This document shows positions 1 to 27,900 of a DNA stretch of 64,000 nucleotides, in pieces. This DNA is from Axinella damicornis (Eukaryota > Porifera > Demospongiae > Axinellida > Axinellidae): NCBI GenBank assembly GCA_963931865.1, contig OZ007516.1, forward strand, positions 1,413,883 through 1,477,882, read 5' to 3'. Below the pieces are notes generated by a model that did not search any database, was not told the origin of the DNA, and saw only the letters and a list, made by a program, of their open reading frames with translations. Both the position numbers and the translations under genes were made by a program. Position 1 is the stretch's first letter. The number at the start of each line of letters is the position of its first letter.

Positions 1-899
1 GTGCTCAGCAGAATCTGCCATTGAGGACAGTAGCAGCCTGGTGCTCAGCAGAATCTGCCTTGTTTGTGCAGTTCTTCTATGTCACTGGACAAAATTAATA
101 CCTAATAAGTGTTTAGTCAATAGAGGAGACTTTAACTACTTGAGGGAAAACCATTAAAGCAAGTGGTTGCTTTTAGTAAAATTAATGGCTGTGAAGAAAG
201 ATTGTTTTGAGTTGTGCCCTCTAATCTTGAATTACATTAGCTGGCTATTGAGCAAGTAATACGTGTGAACCAAGATCCAAAACATGTGTTACCCATCCGA
301 GTTTGCTGACCAGAGAGCTCCCTGGCACCCCACGCTGTCTCTGAAAAACCTGTTGCTATGGCAATGTCCACTAGAGAACATCTTGAGAAACACTTTGTGG
401 GTCGAGTGTCCAAGGGAGGGGTGGTATATTTTACACGGCTTCAAGGAGAGACTCTTACGATAATGATAATTTTTATCGGCCAGAAGTAGAGTAAGAGTTG
501 TCTTTGGAGTGACTGGATGGCCATCGGTTACTCTATCAAGAGATGACGTGTGTGGAGCATTCATGTACTTGAATCCACTTCACTTGGCTGACCTTATCTC
601 TGCCTGCATATCCGCCCGAGTGTCTGGTAGTGACACTATCAGGAAGTCATGTGATGGTGTAATCATACTCACTCTTGAATAAACTGCTGCTGATGTTTGT
701 AAAATGTGTCAGTGCTAAACGGAATCATGAACATTCCAATCATTCAGCTCGATAGAATCAGCAAAGCTATGACCTTAATGGTTGTTTGTTTATTATTGAT
801 TTCATGTTGGTGTTATTGGCTTTTGTGTATACGTTGTTGATTTTCAATTCTGTTTGCGTACATCTTGTTGATTTCTTTCTGCTATCTTAATTCCTACAG
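1..899. other. intron of the IGF2BP-like gene (no exon recognised)
   Basis: The stretch ends in a splice acceptor at 898-899, after which the RRM exon begins. Bases 1-19 are repeated at 41-59 (GTGCTCAGCAGAATCTGCC). I could not find the missing first half of the RRM here. Confidence 0.5.
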
Positions 900-15409
<14,510 letters not shown>

Positions 15410-15529
15410 GACCTCCACCTCTACTGACACGTTCATCACTTTTCAAGACCATTTGCATTTACACGTTCAGCAGACAATTTCAACAGCGCAGCCAAAGCAA
15501 AGCATTTGAACTTTCACCTTTCGAAACGG

Positions 15530-15535
15530 AATAAA
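15530..15535 (+). terminator. candidate polyadenylation signal AATAAA for the IGF2BP-like gene
   Basis: First AATAAA after the stop codon, about 120 bases downstream. Another lies at 15893. Neither is proven without 3' end data. Confidence 0.35.
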
Positions 15536-16938
15536 TTCACCTGCAAAATTCAGTTGTGTTCGGTTCACATAGTTCAGTCAAAAGTCAAATCACACAATTC
15601 ATAGTAGAGTGTAAACAGAAACAAACTACACACAAGGAAATAAAAAACAGTGATCAGACACTTAGATCTCATCTACCCAAACCAGGCGGTTATCATTCAT
15701 TGACGTCATTTTATATTTTTGGAAGGTCCAATTCACTTTCTATGCTCTAGTGTCAGTCATATATATCACTAGTCAATCTGTCCCTACCATTTGTATTGGT
15801 AGTATCATGATATATATTTTTTATGGAACCATTCATTCATGCTGAACAGTACATTTAAATTTAAACCACTCCGCTGCCAATGTAGAGAAAACAATAAAAA
15901 AATAACACCATCAGTTTTTATGTTTAGTATCATTCTCATTCATCTGACAAATTGCCCAACATTGTACAAGTCATGTTAACCCACGTTGTACGATGGATTG
16001 CAGTTACACAGGTAGCAGATATTCTGGCATTTTGTCCTCTGATGTAACACTCCGACTTCACTCCATAGCAGCCCATATTACATACGTCATCACTTGTATA
16101 TCTCCCACACCACGGTCATCATCTTGGTTCAAATACACATCTAGCTGTCAATAATTGCTCACTTCAGTAGAGTTTAGTCTGCAAGCCATATTCCTGTTCA
16201 TATCCAATCCCCCGCATCAGCCGATCGATCAGCACATTCTGTATGTTACACATACGTATTCTACAGCAGTATTGTACGTGCGTATTCGTTTGTTCCTACC
16301 GCATCAAACTGCATCATTTGTAGCAGCCGTTGTATATCCAATCAAATCTCATCTGCACTTTTGTATTAATTGTTACGTGTAATTGTTATCATGATTTGTA
16401 CTTTAACAGACCACGACTTTTAAATCTGGCTGTTCATGAGGAGTTTTGATTTTTGTATCACCCGTTTCTTGTGCTGAAACACTTACTGATCAGCACATGC
16501 TTTGACTATTGGTAGTGAATTTATTTGTGATTCCAACTATTGATCACTGGTTGATTTTATGAACACCTTGTTACAACTACAATGTAAGTCTGCTTGCAAT
16601 GAAGGACGTCCTTGCGATAAAAGTTTGAAATTGAAGTTGTAATAATTATTGTAGCGCTGTAACTGCAAGTTTAAAAGCCAGTCCAGCAAGTGCCTGTGCA
16701 TATATTCCAATATGTGGCCAAGTGGGCTGCAGAGCTTGGATTAATATAATTATGTCCACAAAAGAAGTTGATGAGAACGGAACGTGCATCATGAAAATAA
16801 AGGTCTGCATAATTAAATACGGCCAATGTTGGTTAATGGAGTGCAGCTTTATTCAAGTCACATGAGTTTGTCTTATCTTGAATTTTGGTTTTAGCTGTTC
16901 ATCTGAAATTATGCAGTCCAATCATTGAAGGTCTTCCC

Positions 16939-17010
16939 AGATCCTCTAGCCTCGTTCCCAGGCCGTTTTGGGAGGGAGAAACGGCCTGGGAACAAGGCTA
17001 CAGATCCTCT
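16939..17010. mobile_element. hairpin MITE with 9-bp direct repeats
   Basis: Arms AGCCTCGTTCCCAGGCCGTTT and its near complement enclose TGGGAGGGAG. AGATCCTCT is present on both sides (16939-16947 and 17002-17010). Confidence 0.75.
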
Positions 17011-17843
17011 GGTTGTGCACCTGCATTACATTAGCCATAACCGCACATGCAAATGTAGAACAACTAGCAAACCGGGAGAGGTGTGTGGTACTCTTTCTTG
17101 AGCTCTCATTCTATTCATAGATGTTCTATTCATGGATATTACAACACAAATTAATATTGGTACATGGTGACCATCAGTGAAGTCATACTTGCATCACATG
17201 ACTAAGCTGACACATGAACAGCTGGCATCCCATCAGAACCCGATTATGTTAACCTTTGTGCTAGTGAATATAATTGAGTAAAATAGCTTACTACAGTGAC
17301 GCTGCAATGAATGAATTGACTAAACAAACAATAGGATTGTGTTTATTGTTGTGAATGCAGTTTGGATTTGTAATCTGGCACAAAAATGGTAATTCCTACT
17401 TCTTGTCTTCTAGTTCTTTGCTTGCTCTCTCCCCAGCCGGACAGAACATCAGAATCTCGCTTTGCTTTACGTCTGCAGCAAGGAACAGTTGAAAACAGCT
17501 ATGACATCATGGTGATGTCATTCAATAAAGTAAATAGCAGCTGGTAGTTGTACAGAACTGAGGGATAGTACCCACGCTGTCTGCTACATGTAGTCATGCA
17601 AGTATTGCCATAATGACATCATGGCAATGATAATTCAGGCAAGGAATTAGGGAGGGGGTGAAAATCAGTACGTTCAAATGTAAAAGCTAGGAAGATCTGG
17701 AGATTTCTGGAGATTACTGAAGATTACTGCTGTAAAAGGAGCCAGTCAAGATCTTGACATGATGCAGTGAATTACGATTATGGATGACTGTCCCATAGAT
17801 CGGTGCTAGCTGTAGCAGGACATTGAATGTTGTTAACTGGATG

Positions 17844-17880
17844 GCTAGCCTCGTTCCCAGGACACCTGGGAATTAGGCTA
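17844..17880. mobile_element. short hairpin MITE remnant
   Basis: CTAGCCTCGTTCCCAGG followed by a diverged complement (CCTGGGAATTAGGCTA). No clear direct repeats flank it. It ends a few bases before the USP40 stop codon, so it lies in the USP40 3' UTR. Confidence 0.6.
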
Positions 17881-17881
17881 C

Positions 17882-18021
17882 TCACTTTTTCCTCTTTTCC
17901 TCTTGGATAGCAGCCAGAACCAGTCTTCCTTGCTCATCCGCAAGGGTTGAAAAGTCGTCCCTATCCTCTGGGTCATATATCAAATCCTGGGGGAGGTGTG
18001 TGTGAGTGAGTGTGTGTGTGT

Positions 18022-18067
<46 letters not shown>

Positions 18068-21000
18068 ACGCGCACACACATCATTCTTTATCTAACATCT
18101 CAATCAGGGGCGACAGGGTATGGCCTTGCAGGACTCAGGGGATGGCCTTGCAGGGGCTCACTAGCAGCAGTGTATGAACAAGACTTGCCTACTCCCATGG
18201 CGCCACTATAGCTACACTTATAAGTGCTGGGAAGTGAGGGACTGTCCCTCAGAAACTAAGCAACACCCAAGGCCAGCCCTTTGGTTGACTTCTTTCACAA
18301 GTCAAGTGGCTAATCACGAGTTTGGCTAGCATGTGCTTGTACTGCTAGTTAGTATGCATAGAGGAAGCGTTTGTTATCTTTGGATGGAATTGAGAGATTC
18401 CAAACAGAGCCAGTGCAGAATTCATGATGTTATCAGATGGACATCCAGAGTTGCTAGCTACCCAGTGCAGGATTCATAACCCCCTGCTTCCTGTCCTCCT
18501 GGCCCATGAATTCACATGATGACTTGGCCACAGTGTCTCAGCAAAGGTGACACACACAGGTTGGAATTCTTAGGGCTCAAAAACATTTGTTAGTATCCCA
18601 GTAGTTTCTGTGAGGTTATACGTACCTTGTATCTTCAGTGGTCTAAATTCGAGAAAAAGCTGGGACCATGGAATCTGATAATTTTGCTACCATGCCAGCA
18701 GAACTTCAATTTTCCCTAATTAGCTCTTTGGTTAATCTCTGACTCACTCAACCAGAAAGGTTTAACTTTGACCCACAAAACAACACAGCTGCATACTAAT
18801 AAGCTTATGATGAGAGGATAGTACCCCCCAATCAACCATAATCTAATGTCCCTGTCCAGGTCCTTGTTGAGGTTGCTATGCTGTTTCTAAGCTACATGCC
18901 CATGCAGTTACAACACACACCCAATCAAAAGAGCTTAGCACACAGCCTCAGAAGGTTGTGTGTAGTATCCAAAAGAATATGCTTATGGGACACATCTCTA
19001 GTAATCACTAGTAATCTCCAGTAATCTCTAGTAATCTCCAGTAATCTCTATTCACCTACTCTAGTACAAAATGCAACTAGTGATGGTGAGCTGTGAGCTG
19101 GGAACTGGAATTACCATGTGAATGGATTTGGAATGGGACCCAGTTAGCAGGTAGGACCAAATGACTAATTAGCTCACTAAAAACACAGTACTTGGACTGG
19201 TCGTTTGGGGTAGGATATATTCAAATTGAATAAGTGGACACTAAGAGCTGTGAATAATAGCGATGCTGAGCTAGAACCACTTGGCAGTCTCCTGGGCTTA
19301 GTAAAACCACAGCACTTTGCTTGGCCCTTTGGGGTAGAGGCCTTGAAATTGAATAAGTGGACACTAAGAGTTGTGAATAAGGGTTACAAGTAGTTATACT
19401 AGGCTAGAACAACTTGGGCTGGCTTCCTGGACCGTTAGCTCAACGAGTTTGCAAGGAGATCAATGTATACACCTAGAATGAGTTCATGTGCAGCAACCAG
19501 TGACACTAAACTCTGTGTACGCTTCAGGAATCCCAAAATGACCCTATTTAAGTGGGGCTACTTCAAAGGACAACCCACTGTGTTCACAATAACTTCAGGC
19601 TACCACTGGTAGGTTGTGTCTCCTGACCCAGACATTTAAAACCAGTTTAATGTTTGGGAAACCTGTGTGACCAGACTTGTTCAGCTGGCATGCATGTGCA
19701 CGTCAAACAGCACAGCCCATAATTGCCGTCAGTTCTGCCCACCAATATCACCAAAGGATTTGAGTGAAGACTTAGAGATGGAAGTTGCTAATTTAAGGTC
19801 TGAGGCACTGGTGGTCTGAGGTGGATTTATGCTATAAACCGAATTATGTATATGCATCCCTGGAGCCTAAATTGTTTTGGCCTATTAATGAAGTATGCTA
19901 AACCCTGTATGTGCACTGGACATTTCCTGGAAATGAGGTTACTGCACACAATGCTGCCATACGCAGCTTGTGTGCTCTTCCTCGGCCGTGGGCCCTCGGC
20001 TGAGACCTCCATACAATGCTGCTATAGGAAGCAGGTGTGCTCCTCCCCTGCCATGGGCCCTCGGCTACAATGCTGCCTGCTATAGGAAGCAGATGTGCTC
20101 CTCCCCTGCCGTGGGCCCTCGGCTACAATGCTGCCTGCTATAGGAAGCAGGTGTGCTCCTCCCTTGCCGTGGGCCCTCGGCTACAATGCTGCCTGCTATA
20201 GGAAGCAGGCGTGCTCCTCCCCTGCCGTGGGCCCTCGGCTACAATGCTGCCTGCTATAGGAAGCAGGTGTGCTCCTCCCCTGCCGTGGGCCCTCGGCTGA
20301 GACCTCCATACAATGCTGCTATAGGAAGCAGGTGTTGGGTTTGATTTTGATAACCATTACTCAAGGGGTACGTATTCTTCACTGTAAGGAACGACTGCCT
20401 CCCAAGATGTGTGTACCATCACTTCTGTCCCTATTAACCAACTAACCAACTGTTGCTATGGCAACTGCTACTCCACTCCCTATGTACACTACTACAACTC
20501 AGGCACCTGTGGGTGGACATGATGTGTGTATGAGGAATGTCTCCCTAGCCACAAATGGGCTCCACGGTCTGTGGGACTGTCCACACCTTGTACAGCTACA
20601 CACCAACATGCAGGTGCATGTTCCAGTTGGTAGTGACATTAGGCACAATGCACACAGGCCTTGAAGTAGTCTCGTAGACACGGTTTGTGGAGGCTCAGCT
20701 GGGAATTTGGACATTGCCGTACATCTACTCTGTCACACAAACCCCCCCCCCCCCCCAAACCAGTTGATTTAAGTAAGACAAGAAGAAAATACATGTTCTG
20801 TGGGAACAATATACGTGTTTTCTTCGCGAAGCATCCACTCCAAGTAGTGAACTTTACATGGAATGAGACGATCCTTCTTTTTGAGGCTCACCAATCACCT
20901 CAAGCGAGAAGATGCACACTGTCAGGAAGTTTGAACAACAAACGTTCCCAGTTCGGATTCACACGAAGCAAGAACTTGCAAGTTTCAGTAGGTTAACTGA

Positions 21001-23193
21001 CTGTCATATCACTGTACCTTCTTGTTTACTAGCAATCTCGTATACTATAGTGCATATTACTGTACATTCTTGCATACTACAACATAATCACTGTTCATTC
21101 TTGTATACTAGGCTGACATACCACTGTGCACTCTTGTATACTAAGCCAATGGGAATGCTTACAACTGACATATTCATATAGAGCAGTTGAAACACTGATA
21201 TTGCCTCTGTCATGTGACCAAGGTGCACACTCAGTAAACAAGATTCACAGCTTACTCAATGCCTGACACACCTCGTTGTCTGAAGATGTCCATGTAGCAA
21301 TGAAAACAACTCTCAAGAAGGTCAAAGTTTTTACAGGCCCAATTCCAATTGTACCACATGGCACGCTCCTGCCAGTCAGGACACACCACCAACGCCCACC
21401 TTCCGTCTTATCCAGGATTTATCAGAGTCTGCTCACAGTATCCCTACACCCAAATTTCACTCCTCTGCCCCAAGGCAAGGGGTGGTCACTCTAAGTCTGT
21501 ACTGACATCACAAATTTAGCCCAATGTTGGTCATAATAATTATAATATTATGAAGGTTACCGATATCACACAGTTGTACCGATATGATACTTGGACTACT
21601 GAGGCACGCTTGTAACACTGGACACAAAATGTTCTAGAAACATTGTTGACTGACCCCAACTTGACCCTTTGTCCAGACATTGTGCCATGTAGTATGGATG
21701 ATTTCAACACAATACACTTCATAGCCTCATTCCCAGGCTCGTCTGGGAACGAGGCAATGCACTTGATGCTCTCATGGGACTACGTCGTCATACATTGTTG
21801 TGTGCAGATTAGTATACACAGAACAGTTGACAGTGATGGTACGCCGCAGAGTTGCCACAACAAGTTTACATTTGAAGAATGGTTGTGCTGTTTGTGGGAT
21901 CATCCCTCAGCATGCCGGCACTGCTGCTACACAACACAGCGTATGGAATGTGGTACACAGCCTCATTCTGAGGCTATGCAGACCGGGAATGAGGCTAGAT
22001 GTGGTATTACCTCACTCCCGAGCCATGCAGCTTGGGAAAGAGGCTAGATATGGAACCTCACTCCCAAGCCATGCAGCTTGAGAAAGAGGCTAGATATGGA
22101 ACCTCACTCCCGAGCCATGCAGCTTGAGAAAGAGGCTAGATATGGAACCTCACTCCCAAGCCATGCAGCTTGAGAAAGAGGCTAGATATGGAACCTCACT
22201 CCCGAGCCATGCAGCTTGGGAAAGAGGCTAGATATGGAACCTCACTCCCGAGCCATGCAGTTTGGGAGTGAGGCTAGATATGGAACCTCACTCCCGAGCC
22301 ATGCAGTTTGGGAGTGAGGCTAGATATGGAACCTCACTCCCGAGCCATGCAGTTTGGGAGTGAGGCTAGGTGTAGGGCAGCCTTGGCCAGGCTCTCTCCT
22401 CCTCAACTATAGTCATGATCCCAACTAACCTTGACTCCTATTGTTTCACCATCCTTCAGTGAAACAGGTGCTGTTTTGATGTTAATTGGTCTTGTGTTGC
22501 GACTCTTCTTGCCCTTTCTTCCAGGCTGTAAGATTGTAAGATAAGTGGAGGGGGGGGGGGAGAAGAGGAACAAGAGGAGAGGGGAGGAAAGGAGAAGGGG
22601 GATGTGTGTGTGGGAAGGAGATGGGGGAGAGAGGGGAGAGGGAGGGAGGGAAGGGAGGAGAGGAACAAGAGCAGAGGGGAGATGTGAGGGAAGGATATGG
22701 GGGAGGGAGGAGGGGAGGGACTATTCTATTCAGAAAATACCCTGTTCCATGTTTACCTGGTGACTGTCCTGGATTCTGACCCACTCGAGTGTCTCGATCT
22801 TATGTTTGGCAATTGACACTCTGTCATTGGGAAGCTCACAGCCATCAGCAATGAAAGCCCTGAGGCCCTGAGCGGTTGTTGAGCGTGCAGTGTCATAAAC
22901 CACCTGGGAAGGTTGGGAGGGGGGAGGATGGGGAGGGAGGAGTGGAGGAAGCAAAGAGAGAAGACGAGAGAGTGTGGCAGAGGTTTAGAGTCACTGTATG
23001 TGATATTAGGTGTTGATATGATCAATCGCCTACCTCAGTCAGAGGACCATATCTCTTCTCCCCTGGCACCCTCATGGAAACATTGAAGACAATTGAAGTC
23101 GCTCTGGATGGAGCACAAGAATGCCAATATGAGACTGGGGCCATTTGGCCCCTCCTCTCCCTCCCTCATTCTGCTCCCTCCCTCCCTCCTCCC

Positions 23194-23231
<38 letters not shown>

Positions 23232-24909
23232 CCCCCCCTCCCTCCCTCCGCTCTTCCTTCCCTCCCTCCCTCCCTCCCTCCCTCCCTCCCTCCCTCCCTC
23301 CCCTCCCTCCCTCCCTCCCTCCCTCCCTCCCTCTAATGATAATGAAAGCAATCTGCACTGGGGTCAGCTGTCATTCAACTGAGCCACCAGAGACTGAATT
23401 GATATCGCAACTGAGTTGCTGGTGAAGCACAACAGCTTGTCAGGTGGCATACATGCAGAGACAAGTCTATGCACTGAAAAGCCAGCTGCTATACCACACT
23501 CAATCCAACTTACGGAAGGTTCTCCTCATGGCGTAGCACAGTAAAGCAGACCTGCGACTCTGATGTCAGCTTCTGCCTCCTGCAATAGTTTGAAATGATC
23601 AGGTGCAAAGGTCACAAGATTAAGGTTAAAGGTCAGACAATTACAACTGACCTAAGAGTCTGATGTTGCTGTTTGAATATTCTCCCTGGCCTACCATTTA
23701 CCAGTTCACGAACCCGAGTGTATGAAGGGGAGGGAATGAATGCTTCATCCAACTGGAATAGTGTACAAGAAGTAGAGCTGGATAATGTTTTTGGTAAGGG
23801 AGAGGAAAGAAATGAGGGAGGGAGGTGGGGGGACGGAGGGAGGGAAGGAGGGGGAGGGGAAGAGGGAGGGAGGGAGGGGGGGAGGGAGGGAGGGAGGGAG
23901 GGAGGGAGGGAGGGAGGGGGAGGGGAAGAGGGAGGGAGGGAGGGAGGGAGGGAGGGAGGGAGGGAGGGGAGGGAGGGAGGGAGGGAGGGAGGGAGGGAGG
24001 GAGGGAGGGAGGGAGGGAGGGGGGAGGTAAAACAGATCCAACTAAGCAAGCTCCTTACAGCTGGAAGTGTCATTATGGTGGTCTTCAAATCTTCGACAGT
24101 AGCCTCGCGAGATACTAGTACAGAGCCAATTTCTGACAACATCCCTGGTACAGGAGGTAGAACTGCGAAGGAGATAACAGGTGCAGNNNNNNNNNNNNNN
24201 NNNNNNNNNNNNNNNNNNNNNNNNNNNNNNNNNNNNNNNNNNNNNNNNNNNNNNNNNNNNNNNNNNNNNNNNNNNNNNNNNNNNNNNNNNNNNNNNNNNN
24301 NNNNNNNNNNNNNNNNNNNNNNNNNNNNNNNNNNNNNNNNNNNNNNNNNNNNNNNNNNNNNNNNNNNNNNNNNNNNNNNNNNNNNNGTGTGCATGTGACA
24401 ATGTTCCCACCATTCCTGGAATCTCTAGTATTCTCTAATAGTCTATATGCATCATGAATATAAACATAATATGGTGTGTCGCAAGTGAGGTGGCTATTTT
24501 TCCCAAAAGCTACTGCAACAAATGCTGGGGTGAGAAGATCTGACTAAGTACTGCAAGCGACAATCACTGTGGTGAGAAGGTCTGGGTAAGCACTGCAAGT
24601 GACAAACGCTGGGGTAAGAAGACCCACGTACAGTAGGTACTGCAAGCGACAAACGCTGGGGTGAGAAGGTCTGCGTAAGTATTGCAAGCTACCAGCTCTG
24701 TGTATGAGGCTACGCAGGAGCAACCACAGACAGTACTCTGATCAGTCTGGTTACCTCATCGTCCAGGATGTCCGTTGCCTCTCCGCACCAGTTTGTCTTG
24801 CGGAGGTGCCACTGGTCACCTGACATCATGTGCATGATTACAACAAGAGAGTATGGCAGATGAAAGGTTATATCTCTGACCTCTGTCCCTCTCCCTTGTT
24901 CACAAATGT

Positions 24910-24966
<57 letters not shown>

Positions 24967-27900
24967 ACACACTGCACACTGGGTGGTCTAGAGAGGAGGC
25001 TATACACACACTCCACAGGAACTGGTACCTTCCAGCCCGAGGGTGTGTACCATTCTCGTACAGCACTCCCCCACAGAGGTCACCTTCTCCACCACCAGCT
25101 CACACTCCACGGCCCTGGTGTGGAGGCACGTGCACCGCAGGACGAGCTGGGGGAGGCGGAGGACAACGGACCCATCAATGAATAGATATTCTTGGATACT
25201 AAGTTTTGGGGGGTATACTGTTTACTGAGAGCTAGTATATGCAGAGTATACTGCTTACTGAGAGCTAGTATATGCAGAGTATACTGTATAGCATATGCAG
25301 AGTGTACTGCATATTGAGAGCTATATGTGAAGTACACTGTTCACAGATCCTCATTCCCGAGCTAGTATATGCAGAGTATACTGAGCATATGCAGAGTATA
25401 CTGAGCATATGCAGAGTATACTGAGCATATGCAGAGTATACTGAGCATATGCAGAGTATACTGTATTGCTAGGAGGATGCACCCATCAACGTGCCACGTA
25501 GCTGGTCTGGTGAGTGATCATTCATGTACCTGGGAGTCCATTGGTGCCTTTCCTGGTTCTATAATGATCCTCATTCCCGACCCCATCCCAGCCTCGGTCA
25601 GGGTCTGGTTCTCATGTAGAGGGGGACCCGGTCCACCAGACTCATCGTCCACACGTAACCGACCACTGTCTGAAGGAACGAGACAACGATACCTCTAATT
25701 TTGATAGCTTTCAGCACCATTTTGTCATCTGTGTGACATTGAGGTGGATGCAGTAATATGATTGGTGGAATCATACAGTAATATGATTGGTGGAATCATA
25801 GTTGGATATGGTCTGCTGTGTGGGAAACTGGAACTCAAGAATGCTGGAAGTACAAAGGGGTTTGAAGCAGGAGTCTTCACCACAATTCCCATTCTGTGAT
25901 CCAGCTTGGGAGTTTGGAGCAGGAGTCTTCACCACAATTCCCACTCCGTGACCCAGCTTGTTGTTGAACTCAGTTGAGTATACCCTTGACACTGGTTCGT
26001 TTCTGCCCTATCATGGTGGAGAAGGGGATAAGTGAACAGATATCTCACCTTCCATCTCTGTCAGGCCTAGCCGGGATATGATGATCATCCTCAGGGAGCC
26101 CACCAGCTCGTCCCTGGCGGCCTCCAAGGGGAACACAGGGTGCATGGCTGACCCATCTCGTAGAGGCTGGAAGAAAAGACAGTGAGCAAAAGAATGAACC
26201 TCACTTCCATCGCCACCTCCACTGTGGTATACTTTGTTACCTCTAGTCTCCGTCCCAGACCCAACCAACCCCAGCATGGATTGCTTTTAGTATCGCGCCC
26301 AAGCAACATACGCGCTGGATAAAAGTTCTGGGAATGAGATTAATCTCCCTCTTACCACTTGCTGCTAAGCAGGCTAGGAAAGAACTGATGGCTCTATTGA
26401 CTTACAGAGCACCTGTCTTCCACGATCAGGGACAGCAGTTTACTTTGCTTGTCAGCCACCGAGTGCGCCAGCGTCTTCACACTGCAAAAGAGTGAACACA
26501 ATTCGCTAGAACAGTCAGCCCAACCATCCGCAAGGGACTCCTCAAGACGATAACGTTAGGTCATGATTGATCTCTTGCTACTATTGGTTGCTTCAGCCAC
26601 CCCAAATATGGTCTAGCCACTACATTGCACCTTCCATGATGAACAGGGGGTGTGCCAGTAGAAGGGGCAGTAAGCCAAAATGATTCACTTCGGCTACCTT
26701 CCAGTAATTCGTACAAAGATTCATATCTCAGCTAACCCTTTCTTGACATCCCGTTCTGCAGCCAGTCTATCCCCATCCGTTAGCCTCAGCTCCTCCAGCG
26801 TCAGCTTGTCCTAACCAATGGGAGAATAGCAGCTGCTACGTACATACTCCACTTCATCCCTCTTCCTTTCCTCCCTATACTTTCTCTCTCCCTCTTTCCC
26901 TCCCTCATCTCTTCCCTTTTCTCCTAAAATCCATTCCCTCTCCACCCTCTCTTTCTTTGTCCCTCCATCCCCCTCCCTCCATCCCTCTCTCCCCCTCCCT
27001 CCATCCCTCTCTCCCCCTCCCTCGCTCCCTCTCTCTCTCCCCCCCCTTCCCTCCCTCCCTCCGTCAATCACTCCTCTCCCCGTCTCTCTCTCTCTCTCTC
27101 CCTCCCTCTCTCCCTCCCTCCCGCCCACCACTACCTTGACGCCACCGAGCACAATAACAGAAGGCTGTTGAACTCTCTGTGTCCTCTCGGGTAGCTTCAC
27201 CTGACTGACGGTGACTTGGTTGGTACGAACACCAAGTAACCTTGCCAAGGACACCTGCAGGTATCAAACCTTCTGGTTACCCAGGCAACAACCTAGCCTC
27301 ACTCCCAGGCCATGTGGCCTGGAAACAAGGCCATTAACTGAGCAAACCTAGCCTCACTCCCAGGCCACATGGTTTGGAATGAGGCCATGATTATGACCCA
27401 ACCTAGCCTCGCTCCCAGTCTATGTGGCCTGGAATGAGGCCAGGCCATATAGCAAAACCATGACAGCTACGAAAGTAAGCCACGATTACATGCACCTACT
27501 GTAGTCGTGTTCCTAGGCTGTTCCCACCTCCAGTTCATGACTTGCAGTATGCAAAATAGAGGGAGAAGGCCTTTCTTTTTGCATACTGCAAGCAATCAAA
27601 AGCTGAAGGTGGGAATGGCCTGGGTATGAGGATAACATGTATCTTCCAAAGCATACCCGTAGCTCTCCAAGAGTTGAGTTCTTTGGGAACCCCAGTGTTA
27701 GCTCCACCTCTGCCCCTTCCTCTTCTTCCTCACAGGAGGGGTGGGTCACGTTCAGGAGGATCGGCTCGCATGGTGTCCCCACTTGTATGGCTTCCCCTCC
27801 CACCTCCTCCCCTCCCCACACAAACAGGTGCGACTCGTCTGTAATGCCAGCATCCATTATTGAGGTAGTGTCACTGTCATCATCTGTGAGTGAGGGTGTG

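Larger units (their letters stand above)
15410..17881. other. intergenic region between convergent IGF2BP-like and USP40 genes
   Basis: Holds the 3' UTRs of two convergent genes, AATAAA candidates on the + strand, and two hairpin MITE copies (16939-17010 and about 17844-17880). I see no other gene. Confidence 0.6.
17987..22429. other. last intron of USP40, repeat-rich
   Basis: A 4.4-kb intron before the terminal coding exon. It holds a (GT)n run, AGTAATCTCC repeats near 18998-19055, a duplicated block (19195-19260 and 19312-19385), a 58-bp tandem repeat, a 46-bp tandem repeat and a MITE copy. No convincing exon was seen. Confidence 0.6.

Noticed and set aside
19985..22375. Regularly repeated units considered as a CRISPR array
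   Set aside because: The copies are directly tandem with no variable spacers, and the locus is eukaryotic.
23145..24041. Long Pro/Ser-Leu or Gly-Glu repeat frames
   Set aside because: Translations of CCCT/GGGA microsatellites and N bases, between genuine USP40 exons.
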